DNA of 64,000 nt from Aquisphaera insulae (GCF_011064615.1 NZ_JAALJH010000041.1:1-64000), one strand, 5' to 3'; numbered from the stretch's first letter, positions 38,367 to 47,839 are shown. Notes: generated by a model from the letters alone, not told the origin. A program made the numbers and translations.

Positions 38367-41300
38367 ATGGCGACCGTCGCACCGATCGCGAATCCGATCC
38401 TGAATTCACCCTACAAGGAGCCGACCCGGCATTTCCGGTTCGACGCGAACAACCAGATCACGGACCAGGTTGACCCGGGGCGCCGGGCCAGCAGCTACTT
38501 CCTGCCGGTCCCCACGCCCAAGAAGAAGGGCGCACCGGGGCTCTTCGACGCGGTCGAGGAGACGAAGGCGGAGAGCGGTCACGTCAACCGCATCCGACAG
38601 CTCGTGGGGAACTGGCGGGACCTCGGCCGGCCCGACATCACGCCGACAACCCGCTCGCTCCTGGAGCACTGGCACGCGGAGGACCGGTTCCGCGCCCTCT
38701 TCTTCTGCCAGCTCGAGGCGCTCGAAACCCTCATTTACATCACCGAGGTCGCCAAGCAGACGAAGTACGGCGACGTCTGGATCGAGAAGTACCTCCGCCA
38801 GGCCGCCGAGGAGGCCGGGACGGACCTCCTCCGGATCGCCTGCAAGATGGCCACCGGCAGCGGCAAGACCGTCGTCATGGCGATGCTGATCGCCTGGCAG
38901 GTCCTGAACCGGCGTCGATATCCCCGCGACAGCCGGTTCACCGACGCCTTCCTCGTGGTCGCCCCCGGCATCACCATCCGCGACCGCCTCCGGGTCCTGC
39001 TCCCCTCGGATCCGAACAATTACTATCGCGAGCTCGACATCGTCCCGGCCGAGCACCGCGACGACCTCGGAACCGCCCGGATCGTGATCACCAACTTCCA
39101 CGCGTTCAAGCTCCGCGAGAAGGGAGACGCAGGGGGCCTGACCAAGCGCATCCTCACCGCGGGCAATCCGAGCGCCTTCACCGAGTCGCCCGACGAGATG
39201 GTCCATCGCGTCTGCAACGACCTGGGCCGGCGCACCGGGATCATCGTCCTCAACGACGAGGCGCACCATTGCTACCGCGGCAAGGTCGCCGCGGCGAAGG
39301 AGAAGATGACCCGGGAGGAGGCCAGCGAGGCCAAGGAACGCGCCGAGGAGGCCCGGCTCTGGATCACCGGGCTCGAGGCCGTTCACCGTAAGCTCACCGT
39401 GAAGGCCGCGTATGACCTCTCCGCGACGCCGTTCTACCTGAAGGGCTCGGGCTATCCGGAGGGGACGCTCTTCCCCTGGGTCGTCTCCGATTTCTCCCTG
39501 ATGGACGCCATCGAGTCCGGCATCGTCAAGATCCCCCGGGTGCCGATCGCCGACAACGCGATGACCGGCGACTACCCCAAGTACCGCGACCTCTGGGTCC
39601 ACATCCGCGACGGCCTCAAGGACCTCCGCCGCGGACCGGACGACTCGCGCACGCCGCCGATGCTCCCCGGCCTGCTCGAGGGGGCGCTCAAGAGCCTGTA
39701 CGGCCACTACGCCCGGACGTTCGCGGACTGGGAGGCCGATGAGGAGGCCCGGGCCAACGGCAGCACGCCGCCGGTCTTCATCGTCGTTTGCAACAACACG
39801 AACGTCAGCAAGGCGGTCTTCGATTCCATCGCCGGGTACGAGACCCCGCACGTGCACCCGGACGGCGAGCCGGTGGTGGCCGGGGGGGAGGCCCTGCCTC
39901 TCTTCCGCAACGTCAAGGACGATCGCTGGCGGCACCGGCCCCGGACGATCCTGGTGGACAGCCGCCAGCTCGAATCCGGCCAGGGGCTCTCCGACGAGTT
40001 CAAGCGGTTCGCGAAGCATCAGATCGAGGACTTCAAGGCCGAATACCGCCGCCGGTTCCCGGGCCGCGACGCCGAGGGGCTGACCGACGAGGACCTGATG
40101 CGCGAGGTGCTCAACACCGTCGGCAAGGCCGGCAAGCTCGGCGAGCACGTCCGCTGCGTCGTCTCGGTCTCGATGCTCACCGAGGGCTGGGACTGCAACA
40201 CGGTGACCCACATCCTGGGCGTCCGGGCCTTCGGCACGCGGCTCCTCTGCGAGCAGGTCATGGGCCGCGGCCTGCGGCGGCGGAGCTACGCCGTCGACGA
40301 CGACGGGATGCTGACCCCGGAATACGCCGACATCTTCGGCGTCCCGTTCAGCGGGTTCCCGGTCGCCGGCCTCTCCGAGGAACGGGCCCCCGCCACCTCG
40401 AAGCCCGGCAAGGCCGTTCGCGCCCTCCCCGAACGGCTGGCCGTCGCCCCCTGGCTCGAGATCCGCTTCCCTCGCGTCGTAGGCTATCGGTTCGAACTCC
40501 CCTCCGACCGCCTGGCGGCGAGGTTCGACCCCTCGCACCGCGTGGTGCTGACCACCCAGGACATCCCGACCACGACCCTGAATGCCCCCATCGTCGGCCA
40601 GGACGCCCGCCTGACCCTGGAGGCGGCCCGCGACCTCCGGCCCCAGGCGGTGGCCTTCCACCTGGCCTCGCACCTGCTCCAGCAATACCACACCGCCAGC
40701 CCCTGGCTCTTCCCGCAACTGCTCGGCGTCGCCCGCGACTGGCTGGGCGACCCTGGCGGCGACACCCCGAACGTCGACTACGGCGACGACACCTTCCCCG
40801 GCCTCCTCCTCCTCGGCGAGACGAAGCACGCCGCCTGCGAGAAGATCCATCGCGCCATCCTCGCCGCCTCCGGCGGCGCCCAGAGCGTCCGCGCCGACGT
40901 CCGGTCCGGCGACGTCGGCACCACGGCCGGAATCGCGTTCGACACCGTCAAGACCTGCTGGACGACCGCCCCGGACAAATGCCACGTCAACCTCGTCCCC
41001 CAGGACAGCGACTGGGAGACCATCGTCTGCCAGAAGCTCGAGGAGCTCGACGAGGTCCTCGCCTACGTCAAGAACCAGGGCATCGGCTTCCGGATCCCCT
41101 ACACCCACGAGGGCCGCCCCGGCAGCTACTTCCCCGACCTGATCGTCAAGCTGGACGACGGCCGCGGCCCCGACGACCCCCTGAACCTCGTCCTCGAGGT
41201 CTCCGGTCAGAAGAAGAAGGAAAAGGAGTCCAAGGTCCAGACCGCGCGAACCCTGTGGGTCCCCGCCGTCAACAACCTGGGCACCTTCGGCCGCTGGGCC

Positions 41301-41369
41301 TTCCACGAGATCGACGGGTCCAACCTTCATAAGGCGAAGCAGGAGATACGCCGTCTACTTCATGATTGA
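38367..41369 (+). CDS. BPTD_3080-like restriction endonuclease (SF2 helicase-nuclease, type III Res-like)
   Basis: A 1000-residue protein. Walker A is ATGSGKT (162-168) and motif II is NDEAH (296-300), with later motifs SATPFYL and the long SF2 C-terminal lobe (VSMLTEGWDCNTVTHILGVRAFGTRLLCEQVMGRGLRR), as in type III Res subunits. Near the C-terminus YFPDLIV (D924) and LVLEVSGQKK (E944) form a PD-(D/E)xK-like site, though Ser replaces the usual Lys two residues after Glu. It should translocate on and cut DNA not protected by the cognate methyltransferase encoded two genes downstream. ATG at 38367 has CGGAG eight bases upstream. Confidence 0.85.
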   Translation: MATVAPIANPILNSPYKEPTRHFRFDANNQITDQVDPGRRASSYFLPVPTPKKKGAPGLFDAVEETKAESGHVNRIRQLVGNWRDLGRPDITPTTRSLLEHWHAEDRFRALFFCQLEALETLIYITEVAKQTKYGDVWIEKYLRQAAEEAGTDLLRIACKMATGSGKTVVMAMLIAWQVLNRRRYPRDSRFTDAFLVVAPGITIRDRLRVLLPSDPNNYYRELDIVPAEHRDDLGTARIVITNFHAFKLREKGDAGGLTKRILTAGNPSAFTESPDEMVHRVCNDLGRRTGIIVLNDEAHHCYRGKVAAAKEKMTREEASEAKERAEEARLWITGLEAVHRKLTVKAAYDLSATPFYLKGSGYPEGTLFPWVVSDFSLMDAIESGIVKIPRVPIADNAMTGDYPKYRDLWVHIRDGLKDLRRGPDDSRTPPMLPGLLEGALKSLYGHYARTFADWEADEEARANGSTPPVFIVVCNNTNVSKAVFDSIAGYETPHVHPDGEPVVAGGEALPLFRNVKDDRWRHRPRTILVDSRQLESGQGLSDEFKRFAKHQIEDFKAEYRRRFPGRDAEGLTDEDLMREVLNTVGKAGKLGEHVRCVVSVSMLTEGWDCNTVTHILGVRAFGTRLLCEQVMGRGLRRRSYAVDDDGMLTPEYADIFGVPFSGFPVAGLSEERAPATSKPGKAVRALPERLAVAPWLEIRFPRVVGYRFELPSDRLAARFDPSHRVVLTTQDIPTTTLNAPIVGQDARLTLEAARDLRPQAVAFHLASHLLQQYHTASPWLFPQLLGVARDWLGDPGGDTPNVDYGDDTFPGLLLLGETKHAACEKIHRAILAASGGAQSVRADVRSGDVGTTAGIAFDTVKTCWTTAPDKCHVNLVPQDSDWETIVCQKLEELDEVLAYVKNQGIGFRIPYTHEGRPGSYFPDLIVKLDDGRGPDDPLNLVLEVSGQKKKEKESKVQTARTLWVPAVNNLGTFGRWAFHEIDGSNLHKAKQEIRRLLHD

Positions 41370-41412
41370 GGGCATGATTCCTATTCCTTTGTCCATGCCA
41401 CTAGAATCGCGA

Positions 41413-41439
41413 TTAAAGTTTAGAGCCCTTGACTATAAT
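41413..41439 (+). promoter_or_regulatory. Possible promoter before the Fic gene
   Basis: The 129-base gap between the helicase-nuclease and Fic genes is AT-rich and holds TATAAT at 41434-41439 with TTAAAG 15 bases before it. The spacing is short of the usual 17, so this is only a candidate for separate Fic-methyltransferase expression. Confidence 0.3.
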
Positions 41440-41498
41440 TAGAGGCTGCTGGTTTCAAGTTTGGTATAACTAGCACGAACAACAAAGGGGATAACACC

Positions 41499-42689
41499 TT
41501 GCGTCGGGATGACTTTGCCTCGGATGCACCTGGTGAGCTCATTCCTTCTCTCGCGGGTTATTTGACCTTTGAGCCTCGCCCCTTGCCTCCGCCAGAAGAG
41601 GCCCTCTCGCTTGATTTCCGGTTGGCGAAGGAACTGGAGGACGCCCGAGGAGCAATCGGGGAATTGGCGGGGATTGGGCGGATGCTCCATAATCCCCACC
41701 TGCTGATCCGGCCGTTCGTCCAGCGCGAGGCTGTTTCGTCGAGCCGGATCGAAGGGACGATCACCCGGCTCGATCAGCTTTTCCTTTTCGAAGCTGAGCC
41801 GGACCAGATCACGCACCCGGCCGACGTGGAGGAGGTACGGAACTACGTCCTCGCATCCGAGCACGGTCATGATCTGATCCGACAGGGGAATCCTCTCAGC
41901 CTCCGAGTCATCCGGGAGATTCATGAGATCCTGATGCAAGGAGTCCGCGGAGGCAACAAGCGGCCGGGAGAATTCCGCCCGTGCGACGTGCGGATCGGAC
42001 GCGGCGGAGAGTCGTGGGACGACAGCCGGTTCATCCCTCCATCCCATCTCAGGCTCAATCCCCTGCTCCGGGACCTTGAGCGTTTCCTGAACACACCGAG
42101 CGAGCGGCCGGTCGTCGTTGATCTGGCCCTCGTTCACTACCAGTTCGAGGCGATTCACCCCTTCATGGACGGCAACGGGAGAATCGGTCGATTGCTCCTG
42201 CCCCTGATGCTATGCGAGCGGGGGTATCTCCCTCAGCCGCTGCTCTACCTCTCCGCCTACCTGGAGCAGCACGATGAGGAGTACCGCGACCACCTGCTCG
42301 GCGTCAGCCGGCGAGGAGCCTGGGCGGGTTGGATTCGCTTTCTCGCCCGGGGCGTGACCGAGCAGGCGCGCGACGCGGCAACCCGCGCGGGCAGGCTGCT
42401 GGATCTATGGCGACAGTATCAGAGAATTGTCGGCTCGCTCAGCCGCAGCGCAGCGGCCGTTCGTTTGCTGGATCTCCTCTTCACCCGGCCATTTATCACG
42501 ATCCCGAATGCTGCGAACTTCCTGGAGCTGACCTACCCCGCGGCATTGAACAACGTGGAACGCCTCGTCGAGGCCCAGGTCCTCAAGGAAATGGCCGGGA
42601 CTTCGAACCCGAGGATCTATGTCGCCACCGAGATCCTCCGACTGCTCGATGAGCCGCTCAACCAGAGCGAAACCCAACAAACCCCCTGA
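41499..42689 (+). CDS. Class II Fic family protein
   Basis: A 396-residue Fic protein. The catalytic motif HPFMDGNGRIGR (220-231) is complete, with the His base and Gly/Arg phosphate binders. The auto-inhibitory motif S-x-x-x-E-G is at 81-86 (SSRIEG), N-terminal to the Fic core, which makes it class II. A C-terminal winged-helix-like region (FTRPFITIPNAANFLELTYPAALNNVERLVEAQVLKE) follows. It probably AMPylates a protein once inhibition is relieved. The start is TTG with AAAGGGG upstream. It sits between a nuclease and methyltransferase gene and ends 10 bases before the latter, so it is likely part of the same defence operon. Confidence 0.9.
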   Translation: MRRDDFASDAPGELIPSLAGYLTFEPRPLPPPEEALSLDFRLAKELEDARGAIGELAGIGRMLHNPHLLIRPFVQREAVSSSRIEGTITRLDQLFLFEAEPDQITHPADVEEVRNYVLASEHGHDLIRQGNPLSLRVIREIHEILMQGVRGGNKRPGEFRPCDVRIGRGGESWDDSRFIPPSHLRLNPLLRDLERFLNTPSERPVVVDLALVHYQFEAIHPFMDGNGRIGRLLLPLMLCERGYLPQPLLYLSAYLEQHDEEYRDHLLGVSRRGAWAGWIRFLARGVTEQARDAATRAGRLLDLWRQYQRIVGSLSRSAAAVRLLDLLFTRPFITIPNAANFLELTYPAALNNVERLVEAQVLKEMAGTSNPRIYVATEILRLLDEPLNQSETQQTP

Positions 42690-42699
42690 AGGAACTCCG

Positions 42700-45405
42700 A
42701 TGGCCAGGAAGAAGCCCACCGCGTCGTCCGGCTCCGCGTCGTCATCAGTCCCGGTGGACTCGCTCAAGCATGTGGCGGACCGGCGGACGAACATCCCGAC
42801 GCGGGAGACGGCGGCGTTCGCGGAGGACGACGGGATCGGCAAGGCGATCTACCAGCGGGACCGGTCGCTCGACCCTCAGCTCGTCTGGAAGGGGAAGGAC
42901 GAGCAGGACGCCAAGCCGCTGGAGGTCCCCGCGGTCCCGCTCCACGTCCAGGAGAAGATCCACCCCCAGGCCATCGTCGAGGACCTCAAGCGCCGGGCGT
43001 CGGCCGCGAAGCCCGGCGCGGTCACCCAGCTCGACCTCTTCGCCGACTTCAACGGCCTCGACGACTTCGCGAAGAAGCTGGAGTTCTACCAGCACGACCA
43101 GCACTGGACCAACCGCCTCATCCTGGGCGACAGCCTCCTCGTCATGACCAGCCTCGCCGAGAAGGAACGCCTCCGCGGCCAGGTCCAGTGCATCTACTTC
43201 GACCCCCCCTACGGCATCAAGTTCGGCTCCAACTGGCAGGTCTCCACCCGCAAACGCGACGTCAAGGACGCCAAGGCCGAGGACCTCACCAGGCAGCCCG
43301 AGCAGATCAGGGCGTTCCGGGATACGTGGGAGCTGGGGATTCATAGCTATCTGAGCTATCTGCGAGATCGGTTGACGGTGGCGAGGGAGTTGTTGACGGA
43401 GAGCGGGAGTGTCTTCGTGCAGATTGGGGAGGATAACGTACATCTCATAAGATTAATGATGGACGAGGTGTTCGGCCCTCAGAACTTCGTCGTGACCATT
43501 AAGTACATTAAGACAACAAGCTCTACTGCCTTAGCAATCCCGCCAACCACCGACTACATCGTCTGGTTTTCGAAGGATGTCGAGCAACTTAAGTTTCGTC
43601 AGTTATTCCTTGAGAAGCTTCCGGATGGTGCAGGTGGGAGGTTCTATGATCGAGTTGAGCTAGAAAACGGGAGCAAACGTGTCATGAGTGCTAGCGAGCG
43701 TTCAGGGGAAAAATCGCTGCCGCCTGGTGGAAGGCTGTATCGCTTGAGCGACCTATGCAGTCAGAGTATGGGGCGAGATAAGGGCGAAGGCGCGGCCTGC
43801 TGGTATCCTGTCGAGTATGGCGGCAGAAAATACCTTCCCAATGACAAATTGAGATGGAAAACAAACGAAGCTGGAATGCAACGACTGTTGGACGGAGGGC
43901 GAATCGAAGCCAGATTGAATTCTCTAGCATATGTGCGATATATCGATGATTTTCCGGTGATATATCTCGACGATGTGTGGAACGACACTCGCTGGGGCTA
44001 TGATGCAGGAGACAAAATGTATGTGGTACAAACGCACTCCAAGGTCGCCCAGCGTTGCCTCCTCATGACCACCGACCCCGGCGACCTCGTCCTGGACCCG
44101 ACGTGCGGGAGCGGGACGACGGCGTACGTGGCGGAGCAATGGGGGCGGCGGTGGATCACGATCGACACGTCGCGGGTGGCGCTGGCCCTGGCCCGGACGC
44201 GGCTGATGGCGGCGCGGTTCCCGTATTACCTGCTGGCCGATTCGCCCGAGGGGCGGAAGAAGCAGGCCGAGCTGACGGCGACGCCCATCGAGGCGTCCGC
44301 TCCCGCGGCCGGGCGGGATTTGCACCGAGGGTTCGTCTATCGGACGGTCCCGCACGTCACGCTCAAGAGCATCGCCAACAACCCCGACATCAAGGAGGGG
44401 ATGACCCGCGAGCAGATCGACCAGGCCATCGCCCGCCACGCCGAGACCGAGACCCTTTACGACCAGCCGTATGAGGACAAGGGGATCGTCCGCCTGACCG
44501 GCCCGTTCACGGTGGAGAGCCTCTCGCCGCATCGCAGCCTGCCGCTGCCCACGCCCGACGGCCCGGTCGTCCCGCGCGACCCGGCGAAGGCGGGCAACCC
44601 GGGCTTCTCCCAGATGATCCTGGAGAACCTCCTCAAGGCCGGCGTGAAGGGGACGGACAAATCCCAGCGGATCGAGCTGATTCGCCTCGACCCGTTCCCC
44701 GGCCTCTACGTCCACGCCGAGGGCGAGACCACCAAAGGCAAGATCGTCCGGGTCTGCATCGGCCCCGAGTTCGGCACCATCGGCGACGAGGCCATCCGCA
44801 AGGCCGCCCTCGAATCGATCAAGGGGAGCTCGTGCGACATCCTTTTGATCTGTGCCTTCGCCTTCGAGCCGAGCATCCACGAGCAGACCGCCGACCTGAC
44901 CAGGGAGATCAAGTTCGGCAAGGTCTCGATCCTCCCCGTGCGGATGAACCCGGACCTCGCCATGGGCGACGAGCTCCTCAAGAAGACCGGCGCCGGGAAC
45001 CTGTTCACCATCTTCGGCGAGCCCGACGTGAAGCTATCTCGCCCCGGCGGCAAGGTCGTCGTCACGATCCGCGGCGTGGACGTCTTCGACCCCACCACCG
45101 GCGCCGTCCGGACCGGCGACACCGACGACATCGCCTGCTGGTTCATCGACACCGATTACGACGGCCAGAGCTTCTTCGTCCGCCACGCCTATTTCCTCCA
45201 CGGCGGCAAGGATGCGACGGAGGGCCCGTATGACAAGCTGAAGAAATCGCTCCGCGCCGAGATCGACGAGTCCGAATGGTCGAAGCTCTACCGCGCCGTC
45301 AGCCAGCCCTTCGACCCGCCAGCCTCCGGCAAGATCGCCGTCAAGGTCATCAACCACTTCGGGGACGAGGTGCTGAAGGTGTATGAGGTGGGGGCGGTCA
45401 AGTGA
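42700..45405 (+). CDS. DPPY-type site-specific DNA methyltransferase (type III Mod-like)
   Basis: A 901-residue beta-class amino-methyltransferase. Motif IV is IYFDPPYGIKFGSNW (DPPY at 168-171) and the AdoMet-binding motif DPTCGSGTTAYVAEQWGRRW is at 466 onward, the circular order of beta-class N6-adenine/N4-cytosine enzymes. The target-recognition region should lie between, about residues 245-450. The last 400 residues are not typical of small Mods and contain IRGVDVFDPTTGAVRTGDTDDIACWFIDTDYDG. The start at 42700 has AAGGAA upstream, 10 bases after the Fic stop. It protects host DNA from the helicase-nuclease. Base composition of the centre is unlike the rest. Confidence 0.9.
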   Translation: MARKKPTASSGSASSSVPVDSLKHVADRRTNIPTRETAAFAEDDGIGKAIYQRDRSLDPQLVWKGKDEQDAKPLEVPAVPLHVQEKIHPQAIVEDLKRRASAAKPGAVTQLDLFADFNGLDDFAKKLEFYQHDQHWTNRLILGDSLLVMTSLAEKERLRGQVQCIYFDPPYGIKFGSNWQVSTRKRDVKDAKAEDLTRQPEQIRAFRDTWELGIHSYLSYLRDRLTVARELLTESGSVFVQIGEDNVHLIRLMMDEVFGPQNFVVTIKYIKTTSSTALAIPPTTDYIVWFSKDVEQLKFRQLFLEKLPDGAGGRFYDRVELENGSKRVMSASERSGEKSLPPGGRLYRLSDLCSQSMGRDKGEGAACWYPVEYGGRKYLPNDKLRWKTNEAGMQRLLDGGRIEARLNSLAYVRYIDDFPVIYLDDVWNDTRWGYDAGDKMYVVQTHSKVAQRCLLMTTDPGDLVLDPTCGSGTTAYVAEQWGRRWITIDTSRVALALARTRLMAARFPYYLLADSPEGRKKQAELTATPIEASAPAAGRDLHRGFVYRTVPHVTLKSIANNPDIKEGMTREQIDQAIARHAETETLYDQPYEDKGIVRLTGPFTVESLSPHRSLPLPTPDGPVVPRDPAKAGNPGFSQMILENLLKAGVKGTDKSQRIELIRLDPFPGLYVHAEGETTKGKIVRVCIGPEFGTIGDEAIRKAALESIKGSSCDILLICAFAFEPSIHEQTADLTREIKFGKVSILPVRMNPDLAMGDELLKKTGAGNLFTIFGEPDVKLSRPGGKVVVTIRGVDVFDPTTGAVRTGDTDDIACWFIDTDYDGQSFFVRHAYFLHGGKDATEGPYDKLKKSLRAEIDESEWSKLYRAVSQPFDPPASGKIAVKVINHFGDEVLKVYEVGAVK

Positions 45406-45697
45406 ACGTGTTGCGATCCGTATCATCATCCGGTAGAAGGTAGGGCAAGAACCGAGGCATCATGTCGGATCGCGGAATGGCAGCACGGCGCTAATCCCTT
45501 GCAGGAACCGCCTCTGACCGGCGACCGATCGAGCGTCGGAGGGGCGATCGACCGACGGGACCGGCTTCTGCAGGCATCCTCTCGCGAGCGCGGTTCGACC
45601 TTCCTCGTTCCAGTCAAAGCGCTGATGTTGCCTGCCGGTCACTCGTCGATTGAAATCACCATGATCGTCGCGACATTTCACGCGGGGGAGGGGCACC
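45406..45697. other. Intergenic region, moderate GC
   Basis: Follows the methyltransferase gene. No terminator hairpin or gene was recognised; base composition is lower in GC than the core parts of the window. Confidence 0.35.
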
Positions 45698-46582
45698 ATG
45701 ATGGAGGACTCGGACCGATTCAAGCTCCTCAACGGCCCATACAGCCCGCCGGCATGCCGGGTCGGAGGCAGACTTCATTGTGAGTATCGGGGCCGAGAGG
45801 AGGTCGTGGGGGGAATGACCAACGCACCGATCCAATGGCCCATTCGAAAGGGGCTCGGACGCCATTCCTGCATCCTCTGCGGTGACCTGATCCGGGCCCT
45901 CCGGACCGAATCCGACATCGCAGTTTCCCACCATTGGGGCGTCTCTATCACCACGGTCAATCGCTGGCGTCAGGCCCTGGAGGCCGCAAGGATTCTCGAG
46001 GTGAGCCCGCGACCCTCTGCGGTTCGTCGACCCAGATCCGCGGAGTTCAAGAAGGCGATATCGGAACGGGCGAAACGGATGTGGGAACACCCCGAACAGC
46101 ACGGGCTACCCCCGTGCCACCGCTGGACCGATGAGGAAATCGCCCTGCTGGGTACGGCTCCCGATCCGATCATCGCCAAGCGGCTGGGGATCCCCAGGCA
46201 CAACGTAGAGAGCAAACGGCGTCGGCTCGGGATCCCGGGAATCCTGAATCGTTGGACCGATGAGGAGATCGCCTTGCTGGGGACAGACTCGGATGCGGTC
46301 ATCGCGAGAAGACTGGGCCGTCCGGCGGTTGGCGTTCGAGACAAGAGGGAGAAGCTGGGTATCCCACCCATGATGACTCGGTGGACGAACGGAGAGATTG
46401 TCCTGCTTGGAACGGACACGGATCAGGCCATCGCCGAGAAACTCGGCAAAAGCCGGATGGGGGTGAAATCCAAGAGATTGGCCCTTGGAATTCCCGCCTT
46501 CACCCGTGCGGGAAGCGGTAATCGGCAAGGATTGCACGGGGACCGCGAATCCTCGGCCGACCCAGAAGACATCCATGAGTGA
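45698..46582 (+). CDS. DNA-binding-like protein with three SANT/HTH-like repeats
   Basis: A 294-residue protein. The N-terminal part (about 55-100: GDLIRALRTESDIAVSHHWGVSITTVNRWRQAL) is a helix-turn-helix-like domain seen in planctomycete proteins of unknown role. It is followed by three exact-period repeats of 43 residues, each RWTxxEIxLLGTxxDxxIAxxLGxxxxxVxxKRxxLGIP, starting at 46121, 46250 and 46379. Each resembles a Myb/SANT-like DNA-binding unit. GGAGG lies six bases before the ATG. It is encoded inside the defence island between the methyltransferase and the EVE-HNH pair; a regulatory or mobile-element-control role is possible but unproven. Confidence 0.75.
   Translation: MMEDSDRFKLLNGPYSPPACRVGGRLHCEYRGREEVVGGMTNAPIQWPIRKGLGRHSCILCGDLIRALRTESDIAVSHHWGVSITTVNRWRQALEAARILEVSPRPSAVRRPRSAEFKKAISERAKRMWEHPEQHGLPPCHRWTDEEIALLGTAPDPIIAKRLGIPRHNVESKRRRLGIPGILNRWTDEEIALLGTDSDAVIARRLGRPAVGVRDKREKLGIPPMMTRWTNGEIVLLGTDTDQAIAEKLGKSRMGVKSKRLALGIPAFTRAGSGNRQGLHGDRESSADPEDIHE
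46118..46504. repeat. Three 129-bp tandem repeats in the SANT-like gene
   Basis: Repeat phases begin at 46121, 46250 and 46379 (each at the CGC/CGT/CGG-TGG codons for Arg-Trp), exactly 129 bp apart. DNA identity is moderate, so the duplications are old compared with the 48-bp repeats at 19.1 kb. Confidence 0.8.
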
Positions 46583-46729
46583 ATTCGCGCGAACTCAGAG
46601 CGTCGGAACCAGATGGCCGGGCCATCCCCGGACCAGATGAAGCCGGTCCCGGCATTCTGCCCCGCCGTCAGGTCCGATCTCGACGCGCTTTGGACTGGCC
46701 GGCGATGCCCGACTGCTCGGAAGAGCGCA

Positions 46730-47839
46730 TTAACTTGGTTCAACCAAGAGGGCCAATGCGACCTCCTCATCGATAACGGACCGCATCCGCTTAAGCTTCA
46801 GCTCACGTCGATACATCCTCTCCTCGATCGCCTCCCGGAGAAAGCCTTCCAGCGGTCTTCTCAATGCCTTGCGATCCACGAACAGGCGGTGGATCAGACA
46901 ATTGGTGATGACTGAGAGGACTCGCTTCCGGTCCATGAGGCACCGCAAGCCTCTTCTCTTCTCCTCGACCGCCGCGGCAAGGCTGCTGGTATTCATCACA
47001 TCAAACCGGGGCTCCACGTACCCTGGCGGAGTCGGAATGTCCTTGCTCATGCTCGAGGTACCGTCGAGGACACTCGCGACGAATTCTTGCGGGAAGCCGA
47101 TCTCCGTCTTCCGGATCCACTTCTGGACCTTCTCATCGGTCCAGCGGCCAGGGACAAGAGTCCTGTCCTGTGCCAACCGGCGGATCGCCCGGATCAGCAC
47201 CTCGTTCACCACCAGATAATACCGGTGTTGTTGCTCGAACCAATTCGCTTCCGTCAACAGGTCTTCCCTGTTGTCGCTCTTCCAGATGCGCTCGACGTTC
47301 GCTCTCACGTCGGGCCGTTTGGGCGTCCAGATGACGTGCGTGACCTTCGCCGTCATGGAGTCGTCCCTGCGCTCGACATGAAACCGGATCCGCGGCAGAT
47401 CTTGACCAAGGATGCGCTCAGCGAATCGCGGAGCCTCGAAGCGAGTTATCTCCTGGATGATGTTCCTCGCCTCGAACAGCGAGTCATAAGAGATGCCGCT
47501 TAGCCAGCCGGAAAAGAGGTCGCTCGAACTCGCCACTTCCGGGTCGACATGGCTGGCGGCGAGCTGCTCCATCTTCTCCGCGGGATTTGCGACGTAACGC
47601 TTTTCGATCTGATCGCGAACGATCGCGATGAACTTATCGAACAACGGATGATCGTCGGGAGCGACGACCAGCGCGTCGATGTCGTTGGGGGACTCCTTGC
47701 CTCGGAAGAAGCTGCCGTAGCCGATGACCTGAGAAACCCGGACCGGAAGATCGATCGAACCGCATCGCTCGCAAAACATGACGAGCCGGCCGAGGAGGAC
47801 GGACTGACGCTTTGAAATATGCGAACTCTTATCGATCAT
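46730..47839 (-). CDS. Nucleotidyltransferase-fold protein
   Basis: A 369-residue protein. Residues 38-60 (QVIGYGSFFRGKESPNDIDALVV) carry the pol-beta-type signature G-S-x(9)-D-x-D, with G42-S43 and D53/D55. The remaining 300 residues are helical and unlike a named family to my eye; VTHVIWTPKRPDVRANVERIW and RYYLVVNEVLIRAIRRLA stand out. The start at 47839 has GGAG seven bases upstream. The gene follows the EVE-HNH endonuclease gene by 59 bases on the same strand, so the two probably form an operon. Nucleotidyltransferases of this type modify tRNA or proteins in several toxin and abortive-infection systems; that role is inferred here. Confidence 0.75.
   Translation of the reverse strand: MIDKSSHISKRQSVLLGRLVMFCERCGSIDLPVRVSQVIGYGSFFRGKESPNDIDALVVAPDDHPLFDKFIAIVRDQIEKRYVANPAEKMEQLAASHVDPEVASSSDLFSGWLSGISYDSLFEARNIIQEITRFEAPRFAERILGQDLPRIRFHVERRDDSMTAKVTHVIWTPKRPDVRANVERIWKSDNREDLLTEANWFEQQHRYYLVVNEVLIRAIRRLAQDRTLVPGRWTDEKVQKWIRKTEIGFPQEFVASVLDGTSSMSKDIPTPPGYVEPRFDVMNTSSLAAAVEEKRRGLRCLMDRKRVLSVITNCLIHRLFVDRKALRRPLEGFLREAIEERMYRRELKLKRMRSVIDEEVALALLVEPS

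Noticed and set aside
41413-41439. TTGACT at 41429 as a -35 box for TATAAC at 41462
   Set aside because: The spacing is far too long for a sigma70 promoter; only the weaker TTAAAG/TATAAT pair is kept as a candidate.
45460-45732. Possible small minus-strand gene after the methyltransferase
   Set aside because: No ribosome site, no recognisable motif, and it overlaps the start of the SANT-repeat gene.
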